From the NCBI GenBank assembly GCA_020466095.1, contig CM035808.1:7981133-8045132 (forward strand): DNA of 64,000 nucleotides, read 5' to 3'. This document shows, one piece after another, positions 1-12,439 of this stretch. The position numbers were made by a program, and so were the translations under genes. Within the stretch, counting starts at the first letter, position 1, and every line of letters begins with the position of its first letter. Origin of the DNA: Chlorops oryzae. Lineage: Eukaryota > Arthropoda > Insecta > Diptera > Chloropidae. A model generated the notes under the pieces. That model made no database searches. It saw only the letters and a program-made list of their open reading frames with translations, and was not told where the DNA came from.

Positions 1-92
1 AAAAATTAATTTGATCACTGCTGGTGGGGGCCCCCACGTGGTGGAGGCCCGGTGCCACTGGCCCCCCTGGGACCCCCTATAATCCGGCCCTG
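1..92 (-). mobile_element. Terminal part of a hAT-like element, cut by the window edge
   Basis: The sequence ends ..TAATCCGGCCCTG, i.e. it starts CAGGGCCGGATTA on the minus strand, a typical hAT terminus, and is followed inward by C/G-rich runs including the palindrome GTGGGGGCCCCCAC. It abuts sequence of the Harbinger-like repeat found again at 42066-42720, so it appears inserted into that repeat. The expected 8-bp target duplication would be CGTGACGC (93-100) and its partner lies outside the window. Confidence 0.55.
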
Positions 93-563
93 CGTGACGC
101 ATTTCAATCTCCAATGAGAGTTTTGCGTCACGCAGATGATAGCATAATTTCGCTTCTAGTAATTCAATATATGAACCAAGTACCAATCTAACTAGTACCG
201 AGTACTCATAAAATTTTTACGTTAGCACTTGAGCTAAAATTTTAATTAAAATTTTCAAAAATTTTTTAAAAAAATTTCTAAATGAACCAAAACTCGTGAA
301 ATATCTTAACTGCTCTGCGTTCGTTTTATTAGTTTAAACGAGCAACCAGTACCGAGTACTCAAAAAATAGCTACATCATTAACTTGTCGAATTGTCTCGC
401 AACGAGAAATATTCAATTTTTCAAAGTTTTCTCGCTACGAGGTCTCGCAGTGCGATACATTGGAGCTTGAACCATATGATTGAATGTTTTGAAATTTTAG
501 TGCGTCTCGTCTCGAGCTCTCGCATCGGTCTCTCGCAATATTGGATTTTGGGCTTTAGTATGC
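93..563 (-). mobile_element. Truncated copy of a Harbinger-like MITE (same family as 42066-42720)
   Basis: This is the reverse-complement match of the interior of the 42066-42720 element, including GCGTCACGCAGATGATAGC, GAGTACTC-type motifs, the TTTAATTAAAATTTT core and the inner inverted repeat ending ..TTGGATTTTGGGCTT. The outer arm beyond 563 is not recognisable and the other side is interrupted by the hAT end at 1-92. Confidence 0.6.
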
Positions 564-722
564 CTATTAAATTTGTTGAATTATCAAATTAACAAAACAA
601 AAAAAACCTTCTTCAGTGAATAAAATATTCAAAAAGCACAGTTAAATGCAACAAAATTCAAAAAAAAAATTAAAATATTCAAAATCCGACCTCTAGTTAT
701 CAATATATCCGATTTCTTAGAT

Positions 723-982
723 CATATGAATCATCGCCTCGAAAAACGTTGTAAGCGACCAGTTTTTTAAACCTATTTTTCGGACTTTCACTGTAATTAA
801 TACTCTAACCCATTAAGCTATCAAAAATGTGTTCTTATTTGGTCAACTCTTGGAAATTTCTCAACACTTCAATAAATAAAAGAAGTGAAAGGACTTAGCT
901 AGTTCTGACTAGCATGACAAATATCCAAATAAGTATGTGAAATTTGTCGTTTACAACGTTATTCGAGGCGATGGTTCATATG
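723..982. mobile_element. 260-bp TIR element (MITE)
   Basis: Inverted ends: CATATGAATCATCGCCTCGA on the left and, read on the minus strand, CATATGAACCATCGCCTCGA on the right, continuing into ACGTTGTAA in both, roughly 35 bp in all. The terminal CATATG is itself palindromic, so the target duplication (TA or a longer one) cannot be fixed and the superfamily is left open. The interior is AT-rich and noncoding. Confidence 0.6.
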
Positions 983-1156
983 TAGGTACTTATGTGGAAA
1001 GCAAATCCAAAGCTGACTCTTCTTGATCATGTTCCAAATATATAAATATATTATATGGTATAAGAAGTATGAACAACAACAATATATTTTATTTTTATAT
1101 TATTATTTATATTATTATTTGTATATTTTATTATTTTTATATTATTTTTATATTAT

Positions 1157-1375
1157 AGGTAAAATTCTGGAAGCAAAGCTATGCTGGTATGGACACGTCC
1201 TGAGAGCAAACGAAGACAGCTGGTCAAAAAAGGGCTAAATACTACAAATAGAAAATTGCACAAAACGAGAGCGTCCGAAACATGGAACCTATAGTCGAGG
1301 TTGTAGGTCTTACCTCAGATGCGGACCCCGGAATAGGCTGGGACACTTGAACATGCAAGAATAAGAAGAATAAGA
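1157..1375 (+). pseudogene. Scrap of a non-LTR retrotransposon (post-RT C-terminal region)
   Basis: The + frame reads ..KLCWYGHVLRANEDSW.., matching the W-x-GHV-x-R segment that follows the reverse transcriptase domain in many non-LTR retrotransposons (RTE-like and relatives). Stops follow at once. The tail at about 1318-1362 (GAATAGGCTGGGACACT and onward) is found again at about 24957-25000, so the two are remnants of one family. There is no intact ORF. Confidence 0.45.
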
Positions 1376-2069
1376 TGTAAGTACCTTAGGCTCGTTCGTA
1401 GTAAATGATTTTTTGAGGTATTTTATGCTCTTCAAAAATTTATATTGGACTCGTTTGTGGTTCCTCGCTGATGTTGTTAAGGGATTACCCCATTAAAGGA
1501 TAAAATGCACGAGCAAACAAAGATTTACTTTTGACAAAAAGAGGTGATGCCCTCATTTGAAGGGGCTATCGATAAATAGTGTTTAGTTTTATCAAGGATG
1601 TACTCAAGGTGGGGAAGCAGATTTGGAGTATCCTTGCCTCCTAATTGTAATAAAAAATGCATTAATTTTTTTGGAAGAAGTGAAGGGGATAATGCAAATT
1701 GCAGTGATAACATGGCTAACATAAACTTTGAAGATACCAAATTTCCATGCTTTCCTCACCTGGCAATAACCTGACAGTCAAAGTTTCACATTGCTACATT
1801 TTGCCCCTTATTTATTTATTTTACGCGGGGCTTATTGAAATTCCATGTTCTCATATTTTGAATACCTACATTTTTATTGAACTTCATTGATATTTTTTTG
1901 TACATATTTCAGAATGAGACACCATAAAAGAGAGACTGAACGAGCGCCCCAAAGCCAAGACGTTTACCAATTGGCCACTGCTGAAGTCTTGGGCAAACCC
2001 TTATCAGTCAGCTATGTCAAACCCAGATTGGTTTTTAAATAGGATCAAGAAGCTGAAATATGTGAGTAC

Positions 2070-2103
<34 letters not shown>

Positions 2104-4832
2104 CCAACATTTACTTTGCTGATTGCTTACTCTGGACGTCAAAAAGTTAGCATACCAGTGTGCTATTATAATTGAAGCAGAGAACTTACTTCTATCATGC
2201 AATATTTTTCTCATATGATATATTTTTTTTTACTATCTCGTATAATTTTCTCATATGATATATTTTTTTTTACTTACTCGTATTGCGAATGACCATATAT
2301 TTCATATTTATTTCATTTCATATTTGTTTATCCTAAACTTAATCAGTTAAACTCTTATGTTTTATTCTATCCTGACTGAATGGTTAGCACTTGAGATTAG
2401 TCTGGCCATGAAATACTGTTTGGTAATTCTTCCGTGACTTTCGGACCGTCTGGCGACATCCGTTTGTGCTTTATCGGATTTAGTGAAAATTTGAAATTCT
2501 TTTTACCGAGATTCGACAAAGAGAATTCTTCACTGAATTCGAGAATTTCTTTGAAGTGAATATAAGTCCCTTTCGTGCCTGTTCTTTTGAATATAAAATT
2601 ATGTCCCGTTTGCTCACACTATCGATGAATCCAATGCCGACCATTATCAGTCCGATTCCTTTAATGATGGTCGCAAAAGACCCTTTTTTTACATATCTTT
2701 TTTTTTTTTTGTTTTGGCATTATAATTTTTATCGAATCAGCCTTTTTAAAAGTCTACACCATTCCAATGTGCTGAAGTGTTCTTTTCGATGAGAGCTGAA
2801 AATTACGGCATCAAAAGAAATTGGCTTTTTGCGAAATGGCTCCCAGTGTAGACGACCTTTGCAATGGAATACACACACACACACTCTCTCTCTCTCCATC
2901 GCATAGCCTCGATAAATGAAGCTGACTGCAGCAAAAGCCCATCACACCTTGCCGAGAGATGAGGTCTTTTTGTCGCGTTAAGCATTAGCTACGAAAAAGG
3001 ATTATAAAACGCCAGAGTAGAAAGCATAGAAAGAACTCTCAAGCCATCACTACACTGAAGCCAACAACAACAGAATGCAAAAACAACAAAAAATCTCATT
3101 ACCCGCCAGTTTAGGTTAAACGACCCCGAATGGTGTTTGGAGAAGGGTTGCAAAATCCCATTCAAATGCATATGGCCAATGTACATAATCAGCGCATATA
3201 TATACATACAAACATGTATGCACTCACAAGTTCATACATATGCACAGTGTCCATGTGTGTGCACATACATAAGCTCATTACACACCTCGCTGTGTATATT
3301 TGATTCTCGTACCCATAATTGGCGTACTCAAAAGAACAGGATCAAAAAAAAAAAAAAAAAAAATGAATAAAAATATGAAGAAAAAAAAAAAGCGAAAATT
3401 GCAAATCGGCGTCGGTTCGAGTGTTTCGAGTGCGAATGTTGCCGACAACGTTGCCGCCTTAGAAAATGCCATATTCCGTGCTCTTCTATTTGCTCTTGCC
3501 GCCGTGCACTGTCCCGGCTGCTCGTCGCCCTGTTTACAGTGTTTGCATGGAGTGGAGTCGACAATACGCCATTTAGAAACACTTATGGCCGCCGTTGGCT
3601 TCCGTTTTCGTTCCGTTGGAGCGTTTTTTTTGTTCTATTTTTTCTTCTTTTTTTCGCATACTTTTTTCGGTTCAGTAAAATGCTTTTGTTTTTCCACGGA
3701 TTTTATTCTTATTGTTATTGTTGTTTTTTCTATATTTGTTGTTGTTATTTTTGTTGCTGTTGACGTTGGCGTTCTTCGTATTTTTTTTTTTTTTTTGCAT
3801 TTATTTCCGTATTTTGCCATCCGGTTGAAAGTGCGCTGTAAAGTGGCCTAATTAGGAAAGCTTTTGCCATATAGTATCCATATATGTATGTACAGCTCAT
3901 GCACTCACTCACCTCCGCACAGAAAGGTGAGCACCCACGTGTTCCCGTATTGACTGCCATTTTTCAAGTGTGTTCATGTGCGTGTTCGTGTTCGAGCTCG
4001 TGTTACACTCGAAACATTTGCACATTATTAAAAGCGAACCCTATTAACAACCGCACTCGATCTAGAATACCCGATCAACCACGAAAAGACAAAAAAAAAA
4101 ACTTCCAATAATTTCAACATTATCAACAACAAACTCCTGATGTATGAAAATATGAAGTAGTTCCAACCAAAATGTCACCCATCGTTTGAGGAGGAGCTGA
4201 GATGAAAAACCGCTTTTGAAGCTTAAGATTCTTGGACCCGATTTAACAAGGAATATGTCTGAACTTTAGTAACAAAATAATCGGATATCATTTCACAGAT
4301 CGCATTACTCTAATTTACTATTTACTAAAATCGAAATTTTAAGCTTCGACAGTCCTCTAGATATGTGGAATTCTCCCGGGTCCCGTCTTCAGAAATTTTA
4401 CTCTTTTGTATGCACATTGATGACCTTTTGTTTGAATGGGCCCCGAAAACGTAAATGGGCTCCTCCAAACCAAAATGTCCCATTCTAGGAGAGTAGTGAT
4501 TAATTATTTTCATTAATTTTTTTTGTATCGTGTGGATCCCTAACCCTCTGGAGCCCTTATTTCTCTCAACGAGTCTGGATACATGTAGGTAAAATGTAGG
4601 TTGTTCAATTTGTGGACGCTAAACCTGCATATTACAGGTCCAGAGGTCGATATCGATCAGTTTTTTTGATGGTGTACAAAAACTTCAAATCTCATTTCAC
4701 CGTTTTGATCTATTTTTGATCAAATCAAGCGATAAAAACTTCGTTCTAACGCCATCGAAACCATGAAAGCCATCCACAGGCCCGTCAAGAAAATATTTGA
4801 AGAGCTCTTGGAACTGGGAACTCCCTTTGCTA
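1376..4832. other. Noncoding: AT-rich block then a GC-balanced island
   Basis: There is no supportable gene. 1376-2790 is AT-rich with a (TA)n run at 2070-2102 and a two-copy tandem duplication of a ~40-bp unit at about 2204-2282. 2800-4110 is a more GC-balanced island with a CA/CT microsatellite (2872-2896), long poly-A (about 3345-3365) and poly-T (about 3781-3796) tracts, and unique-looking sequence at 3395-3610. 4110-4832 has no recognised feature. ORFs across 3300-3850 are driven by the A/T runs. Confidence 0.6.
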
Positions 4833-5159
4833 CACCGAGAGAAAAAGGTAGTTATATTAACTGAAAAAGCAGGTTAAAATAACCCAGTTCACCGTTAATT
4901 CTTAGCTTATGTGTAGTAGCGGTCAATTCAACAGTACAAACACAGTCAATAAGGATATAACTACCTGATGGTTGATATAACTGTCTCGCGGTTAAATCAA
5001 CTGTCACCAGCGACTGGGAAAAAAAAATTTATTTTTTGCTTTGACTTTTTTTTATCTTCTTTTATTAATATTTTTTTTTTTTATTAAATTATTATATTTT
5101 TTCTTTATTTATTTGTTTCTATTTAAATCTTTTTCTCTTTCATATCTTTAAATTTTCTC

Positions 5160-5233
5160 GCCTCGGCCGAGCCTTGAACCGCTGACCTCCACTTCGCTGG
5201 GCGAACGTCTTAACCATTACGCTAAACGAACGA
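5160..5233 (-). other. tRNA-like sequence inside the 4833-5741 element
   Basis: On the minus strand the order is a box A-like TAGCGTAATGGTTAAGACG, an anticodon-arm-like TTCGCCCAGCGAA, and a box B-like GCGGTTCAAGGC, with tRNA-like spacing. Box B departs from the GGTTCGANTCC consensus and the cloverleaf is imperfect, so this is a relic or SINE-type head rather than a functional tRNA gene. Confidence 0.45.
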
Positions 5234-5468
5234 ATTTAATTTGTTGGTCAAAATGCTCACTTGAGTTTATGGTTGCTCAATTTTTGGGGAACGTGCTTAA
5301 GGAATTGTTTCACTCCCAAAATTTTTTGCTTGAAAATGAACCATTAAAAAAAAATTAAATAAATTAAAATCTTAAAAATTTAGGAGAAAATTTTTGTCTT
5401 CCAAAACAACTACACTCTGAACAAAAAAAAAAAAAAAAACTGTAATTTAAAAAAATTTCAGAAAAATT

Positions 5469-5547
5469 CCCGCCGCCAGCAGGGATAGAACCCCGAAGCT
5501 CACGACTGTCGAGTCACAGCTTAAACCACTGAGCTATCGAAACCTCC
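5469..5547 (-). other. Second tRNA-like sequence inside the 4833-5741 element
   Basis: The minus strand reads box A-like GATAGCTCAGTGGTTTAAGC and, about 30 nt on, box B-like GGGGTTCTATCCC, with spacing close to a real tRNA (about 73 nt). The anticodon stem is only 4 bp (GACT..AGTC), so a working tRNA is unlikely. It is in the same orientation as the first module about 240 bp away. Confidence 0.5.
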
Positions 5548-5741
5548 GGAGACAGTTGATCAGAATGCGAACTTATACGTCTCAGTGAACGAAAGCGAAT
5601 TTGAACATAAAAAGTAACTGTTTTTCAACTGTTCATTTGACTGCCTTTTTCAGTGCATTTAACGCGGAATACAGTTTATTTGACCACTCTTACTTTAACT
5701 GTTCTAAGTAGTTGATTTAACTGTTGTTATTTCTCTCGGTG

Positions 5742-8700
5742 TACAAAAGACTTTGCCAAAAAAGTCACCATCTGTTTGCTAAGAAGTGTTTCTGCACTTG
5801 GGGACACCTTTCGAAGTCCTTGTTGCCCCCTCGTTCTAAGAAATATGGATCATTTATTTCAAAAAACTTCATAGCATTGCTTTCAAAAGAGAAGTTCGAC
5901 CCCTTCCAGGGAACTACCCTAGATCACCCTCTTGACATGACTGTCCATCTAACATTAATTTTCACACAATTAAGGAAAGCGGTTTCAATTACTATGAGTC
6001 TATTGGTCTCTGGTTTTGATGAAAGTTTTTCGTGAAAATTACCCAAGAACCGATGAGTTTGGTGCGAAAAATCGCTAACGTGTCATCGGGAATCAATCAA
6101 AAAGGCGATGAATTAAAAGTCTGTCTCGAGTACTACACTTGAACCTTTAATAATCTAATGTAGTCACCTCAAATACATCGTTGGAGCCATAATGTTTTCA
6201 TTCATTTGAATGGACATCCAGCAGGAATTATATTGCCAGAACCTATGTTCGAGTCGAGGGAATGGTTGGGACCTTCGTTGATGATGAATTTTCCCGGCAG
6301 GGCACATTTTCAATTTGTAGAAAGAACTCCGTGGAGTTGAAATATCTCAAAGGAAGTGCTGATAAAGCAGAGCGAAAATACACGTGTGTATGTACGCAAA
6401 AAAAAAAAAAAATCGGCAGAAACACTGAGAAGAAGAAAAAGAATAAGAAATGAGAAGAAGAAAAAAATGTAAAGGCGTAATTATTTTTACGGTTGCAGTG
6501 CATTCTTTTTGCATGAATTAATTATGTCGTCGACACGGCACGGCACGACACGACATGAATGCCTTCGAACATGCACTTAAAGCTGCCAATGTGCGAAGAA
6601 ACATTACACACACTTGCGTTAGGTATAGACGCATATTAGGGCATTTGCATACGAACGCACATATCCGGAGGACGATGGCTTCTAGTTCTTAAAAAGGACC
6701 CCAGTCAACCTTAGCGCGAGTACTTCACCAGTTCATTTGAAACGATGATGATGATTAGTCTGCTTGGGCATGCCTATTAGGTTCGAAGTCCTCATCGAAT
6801 CCTGTTTGTAGCAGTGCTAAGAAAGAAATTTAAATTTTCCATTCATTTTCAAAGCTTCCGAGGAGTGTGGGTTGAAGCAAAAGGGAAGGAGAGGGCCTAG
6901 AAACAAAAAAATATGCTCCGAAAGTACCAGAATCCATATTTAATCCATCTGAAATGGGTATTGTCTTCTTCAGGGGTTCTCCATCTTTCAGGTCGGTGTA
7001 GTCTGCTGTAAAAGCTTCAGTACATGCTTTTCATTACCACTTTATCTGGGGTTCACACTATGCAGACTTATCATCCCGCGAGGGGAATCATTTATGATTT
7101 ACGGGCTTGGCAAACCCGCGGACCCTAGCCAAATGTCCACCAATACATGATTCGGGTATGGGGTCTAATCGGAAGTGAAGGAACCTCTTGGGGAATATAC
7201 GCAGGGTTAACCATACGACCTGCAATTAGTGCTGGTGTAGTACAGCTATACTAGTTAAAGTTGTACTCATACCTTTTTCTATAACGCAAACATGGTACCA
7301 CGGGGACCGGCCCGAAATCCGTTTTAGAATTCTGCCTGGGTTTTTGGGTACGGCCCTTCGGGAAGTATCGTGGGGGCTATGGTATCAATGAGATCAAGAT
7401 CTCGATCCAGGTTCGCCGATTCGGTCCATGCCCAATGTTGGGCAGGCAACATTTAGAGGGAGGTGGCTGCCCCTGCCTGCCCTACTGCAGACTGCGTTGT
7501 ATTCGCTATTGTATAGGATAAAAAGTGGTTAGGCTCGGGTACCACATGAGGAGGCTATGTATCCCCTAAGTTGAGAACCGCTGGTCTTCTTTTTAAAAGA
7601 AATTTCTTCAACTTTGGTCACAAAAGCTTCGACCGCCCGCCCAAAAATTGTTCCAAGATTGCTGCCCATGTTTTCAAATACTGTATAGATGGATGCATCT
7701 ATAGAAGGCTGGTCACTCTTAAATACCAAAAGAAAAACATTTTAATTGTGGAATCACCCTGAACGCATCGGTTGAAGCCAATGCTCCACTCTGAGATCAA
7801 AAGAATTCTTTAGGAATTTGTCATTTCGTCTACAAACAATTACTAGGCCGTAAAAACAAATGTATGCAAATTTTCCACTTAAATCAAAGGAAAAATTTCG
7901 GAAGAAATTAGTAGGTACCTCTAAAAAAAAAAATAAAAAAAAAACCTCCCCGTTTGGATCCATTAAGACGAGACGCGATGAAAGTTCAAAAGAAATTTTG
8001 AAATTTTGAGTGAAATATTTCACGGCTTCTTGACCGCGGTAAATTTAATACGAGGAGGCAATAGAAAGCGGCATGCCGTAATGTGAAGGCATCATTTACG
8101 ATCTCGGCCGCATCTACGTCCAGCAAGGCGTACGCGTCACGACGCTCTTGCGTGTAACGAGAGGAGTTCCATTTTGACGGGCGCGCGCGCTGTGGCAAAA
8201 CTTCGGGAGTGACCGTTTCGGTTGCATCATTCAGGCATGGAAAATTATAGCCATCGCTATAGCACAACCAGCGGACGCAGAGAGGCTCTAGAAAACAAAT
8301 TGAAATAATTACATCGAACACTGACGTTGACAGCGTCCAGGTACAGCAATTGTGCCGCTTACAATTAAGGGGAAACGAAACGACCGTCGTCACCGAGCGG
8401 CATTGCGAAACAAAAAAAACAATCCACGCTCATATGTAGACAATATACAGACCCAGACCCCCTTGACCATAGCGTGCAATGCTGCGACCACTTTTGTGGC
8501 CGTGCGGTTATTAGACTGTCTTTTGTGGGCTCTTCAGAACGGCACCGAAGCGAGGAGATAATTACGAGATGCGCGTTGAGCTGTTTTGAACTGTTTTGCT
8601 TTACAGCTCCCGTCACGATCGCCACGACGACGATCGCTCGGTCGGTCCTGTTCTCACACAACTAGCTGACTATTCGTGTCAGGTTGACAGGCTGGCATTG

Positions 8701-9520
8701 GCAATAAAAATATATACCCTATACCTACTCGTACAATATGACTGCTAAGCCATAATGCCTTGCTCCCAAGTGTCGATCGCGTGTAATGTTGAATTTTACG
8801 CTTGCTAATGCAATTTTCCTAGGCCGTGATGCGTCACCAAAAAAAGAGAGAAAGAGAGAGAGAGAGCAGGAAAAAAACAAAAACTCTTAAATGCTTCTTG
8901 AGGCACAGTGAACGGCGGTACTGAAGACCTCCCTTCTTGCTACCAACACTACATAGCAGCCTCTGTAACTTCTTCGGCCCTTTCGCAGGCGCCATTGTAA
9001 AGCCTCCTTGCTCCATTCAGTTCTTGCGAATCGAATTCGTCATCACCTCATTAGAATCGCAGATTGCGCGCCTCAGCGGAATGGCCGTGTATCGTTGCAT
9101 GGCGAGGCATGGAGGCACAACTTCGTCGTGCCAAGACAAGAAAAAGGAAAATCGCTTCAAAACTCATGGTAACGAAATAATTAAATGAAGCGATTATTCT
9201 GCTCCCAATTAAGAAGTTGAAGACCATGTGCAGCAGGCGCCGTCATTCAATGCAGTTTTTTTGTGAATATCTTCGCCGAATTATTTTTGAAGAAGAATGG
9301 ATGAGGTGAGATTGGAGCGAATTAAAAAGGAGGGAGGCATTCAAAACGAAAGATCCTCAATTTTAATTTCTTACAAAATATCGAAGTCTTTCGAGACCAT
9401 TCTTCTAGAATTCAGGAATGCATGAATGTTAGGCATTTATAGTGTTGACTAAAGGCTAGTGAACATTGTTTTATTATTAAGGCTTATCCATTAAGGACCA
9501 AACACATGTGATCACCTTGA
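5742..9520. other. Noncoding stretch with a GC-balanced island and GAGA tract
   Basis: There is no supportable gene. 6240-6660 contains A-rich runs and a repeated GGCACGACA-like motif (about 6536-6556). 6960-7560 is unusually GC-balanced, with features such as CCGCGAGGGGAATC and CGGGAAGTATCGTGGGGG, and may be decayed transposon sequence, but no family was recognised. 8030-8680 is a GC-balanced unique-looking island (candidate regulatory sequence). 8845-8867 is a GAGA repeat, a potential GAGA-factor site. The 7986-8393 minus-strand frame has no recognisable domain. Confidence 0.5.
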
Positions 9521-9560
9521 TAGGGGCGCACGCAGAAAATTATTTCGGGAATTTTTTGAA
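9521..9560 (+). mobile_element. hAT-like terminus remnant
   Basis: TAGGGGCGCACGCAGAAAAT, continuing TTATTTCGGG, resembles a hAT left end and matches the inverted terminus at 12850-12892 (CAGGCGCGTACGCAGAAAAT on the minus strand). The flanking 8-mers (CACCTTGA and CTTACAAC) differ, so these may be two decayed copies rather than the two ends of one element. Confidence 0.4.
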
Positions 9561-9887
9561 GTCATTAAGTCAGAAATCTACTATAAAGTTCTTATGTAGA
9601 GAAAAAAAATGTAGAGTGAAGACAATCTACATTTGAAGACCGTTTTTACAATTCTACAGGTCATCATAGAGCAGCCGTCGAGATATTTAAAGAAGAGCTT
9701 CACTGTTTCAACCGCAGAAAAAAAAAAAATGTTTTCTCTACGACTCTACAGCAGATAAGGTAACTTTTGAAGTGTATACAGTCCAGGAGCACAAATTATA
9801 GCTCTACTCTTAAAATGTCGACGGCAGCTTTACGTAGAACTCTAGAATTTCTGAGTAGGCCTTCAATGAACTCTCTATAGTGGATTT

Positions 9888-10211
9888 CAGGCTTTACAAA
9901 ATCATGCCTCGTGATATTTCTCTATCTAGTGTTTCTTTGCAATTCCGCACATTTTGGAGAGAGCCTGCCTTCCCAAAATCACTCCTATGAGCGCTCCTAC
10001 ACCCATGAAACTTCATAAAGTTCGGGCAATTATAATCCATTATTAAAAGCAGGCCCGATCCAGCTATTCGACCTCTCTGGACAGGCGCGATATTTGCCGC
10101 TCTTATGACGGCACTAATGGGGAATAGTTTTCGCACATTTATGAGAAATTTCCCCCTAACAGTGCCGCTCTGGGCACTTGCCCGGCTTGGCATTCCCTAA
10201 ATCGGGGCCTG
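9888..10211 (-). mobile_element. hAT-like MITE, same family as 28818-29122
   Basis: The right end read on the minus strand is CAGGCCCCGATTTAGGGAAT, then GCCAAGCCGGGCAAGTGCCC; it aligns with the left end at 28818 (CAGGCACCGATTTAGG..GCAAGCCAGGCAAATACCC). The proposed left end CAGGCTTTACAAAATCATGC is less certain, with only a partial GATTT flank match. No ORF of transposase type. Confidence 0.5.
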
Positions 10212-12439
10212 ATTTAAAAGGTCTATTTGATCCCCATGAAAACCCCTTTAAGAAAGAACCCTTAGCTCGCAATCAGGATTGTAAATTCATAGCTTAGGCT
10301 TGCTTCGGCAGTAGAGTAGTCAATCACACCCACTTCGAAAAACGTTTAATATGTAACAATTTGGTTTTTAAAAGCGCGAATTTCTAATAGATCCAAAGGA
10401 AATAAATCGGTTTTTAATATGGCGGATTATTTATCCCAAATTTTGGATAAAAATCTGTCGTAAAAATGAGCTCAAATTTGAACATTGTTGTTTCCTTTTT
10501 CGTGTCTTAATTATTTTTGATCATTGCATATTTTAGCACTTCTTGATACTTAGTTGGCAAAGGTCTCATTTCAAATAGCACAGGAAGGCTTGCAAATATT
10601 TAACACATGAAAATATATGAAACCAGTTACAACTAAAAGCACAGTTGACTGAAGCTCTTATATATTTGCATTTGTTGGAAATTTTGCAGAAATTCTTGTG
10701 CTATTGGAAGGCAGAGATTTTGTTCCGAAAGGATCTTGGATTTATAGAAGGAAACCCAAAATATGGATGGTTTATTTTCTTCCTCTATGAAATCTCTTCT
10801 AAATTCGATTGCTGTGCACTAAATAAAAGCTACGTTGGAGTCACTTATTGGTGTTAGCCTGTGAACTTTGACCACAGTTGAACTAAGCACTTTTACTCAT
10901 CACCAATTTCTTTAATAAAACTCCAAAGTGGCTCTATAACCAAATCCCTTTAAAAAAAAATGAATAACGCGACTTAAGTCCTCGACTTCCCAGCATTATT
11001 ATGAAAAAATTATTCAAAAATGAATTTCGTTCATCATGACCAAGCCAAACGGCAAAAGCAAAAATAAAATAATTCATATAAAGAAAGGATCCGATCATTT
11101 CCATTGTTCCAAAATTACGGCCTCTCTAATTTGCATTTAAGTTATGACTCCTCCCATTCCCAATGATCGTGCAGTAAAAATACTCAAATTTTAATGCTCG
11201 ACTACTCAAAGCGACTAAGCATTTGACGTTCAACTACTCAAAACGTTAAGTTAACATTGTCATATCAATCTAACATACGGTTAACAGAACTGGCGAAAAA
11301 TCACTCGAATCGAAAAACCACTCAAAGATATGAGTTCCACTCATATTTTAAGGGGCAGTGCATTCGCACTCGCATGCACACACTCGCAGCATTGTATTCA
11401 GCGCTACCATGAGAATCGGCGATTGCGCACTGGAAAGAGAGAGAGCAATATGTGCGCTTATGTGTGTGAATGAACGAACGAACGAACGAACGTTTGCAGT
11501 GTAATTTGAGTCGGACTGCATGCTGTAAATATGAAGGTCGGTCGCATGGCGCAAAATGGTTTCTGTTCAAAATATTACATACACAGAAGGCGGTCACAGG
11601 CGGCTACAGGTTTGCCAAGCAGAAGAGCCATACGTGCACTCGTATAGTGCAAATCATACAAAATTTTGGATTTTCTGAATTACTCGAAAGAATTCTTTCA
11701 ATTTTTCGTGCCTTAAAAATTACAGAAAACTTAGCGAAATATTGAAATTTCTTAAAGATGTGAACAATTTTAATTTTATTCATTTTTATATCAAAGTGAG
11801 GAATGTTTTGTTTAAAAAAAATCTTACTGAAATTATTATTTTATTTGAGAGGCGGAAGAATTATCAGCAATCCTTATACATGATGATTTTTAATTTAATT
11901 TTTCTTATATTTTAATTAAAATTTAGTCGAAGGATTTTTTACTGAAAATTACACTTTTCCTACAACTTTGTTGACCCTTACGGTTTTGTGAAATGAGATA
12001 TCTCAATGCGGACAACAATAATATTGATTGAAAGCGATAATAATAATGAAAGTAAGTCGATAGTAAACGAATTTTTACTTAGGGTCCTTCCATGACAAGA
12101 AAAAATATTTTTTGTGAATTTTTTTTCATAAGGAATAAATTGTCACATATTAAAATTTAAGAAAGCCAAATTCAGCACGCTTCAACTGCAAATTTTTGAA
12201 ATATTTTTAAATATCATATTTATTGTTCGAAGGAGCATTTCGATTCATTTTCGTGTTTAGTCAATAGAACCATTATTTATGACGACAATCTTAAATGAAA
12301 TGACCTATGTAAAATTTATTGAAATCATATTTCCAAAGGGAAAATTTCTCAAGGGGAAAAAGCTATCCTTTCTCATTGTTCTCTTTTCTTTGATACCTCA
12401 GGGAATTTCTTTCAGGTTTCTATATTAAGGTGGGATCAT
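10212..12439. other. Noncoding, mostly AT-rich
   Basis: There is no supportable gene. The segment 11330-11640 is a short GC-balanced island containing an (AACG)n microsatellite at 11472-11492 and a GAGAGAGAGC tract at about 11435-11448. The rest is AT-rich sequence without recognised elements. Confidence 0.55.

Larger units (their letters stand above)
4833..5741. mobile_element. 909-bp TA-flanked TIR element with TACACCGAGAGAAA ends
   Basis: The left end reads TACACCGAGAGAAA and the right end, read on the minus strand, is again TACACCGAGAGAAA. TA dinucleotides at 4831-4832 and 5742-5743 are the presumed target duplication. Both arms are filled with a GTTRATWTAACTG-type motif in both orientations (e.g. 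about 4965-5005 and 5680-5722). The centre contains two tRNA-like stretches (5160-5233 and 5469-5547, minus strand). No transposase frame is visible. The TA target suggests a Tc1/mariner-like mobiliser, but the family is not recognised. Confidence 0.6.

Noticed and set aside
3300..3851. 183-codon + strand ORF
   Set aside because: Composed mostly of Lys and Phe from A and T runs; no domain.
7986..8393. 135-codon minus-strand ORF in a GC-balanced island
   Set aside because: No similarity to a known domain, no repeat-free conserved pattern, and an alternative ORF set overlaps on the other strand; the GC-balanced composition explains its length.
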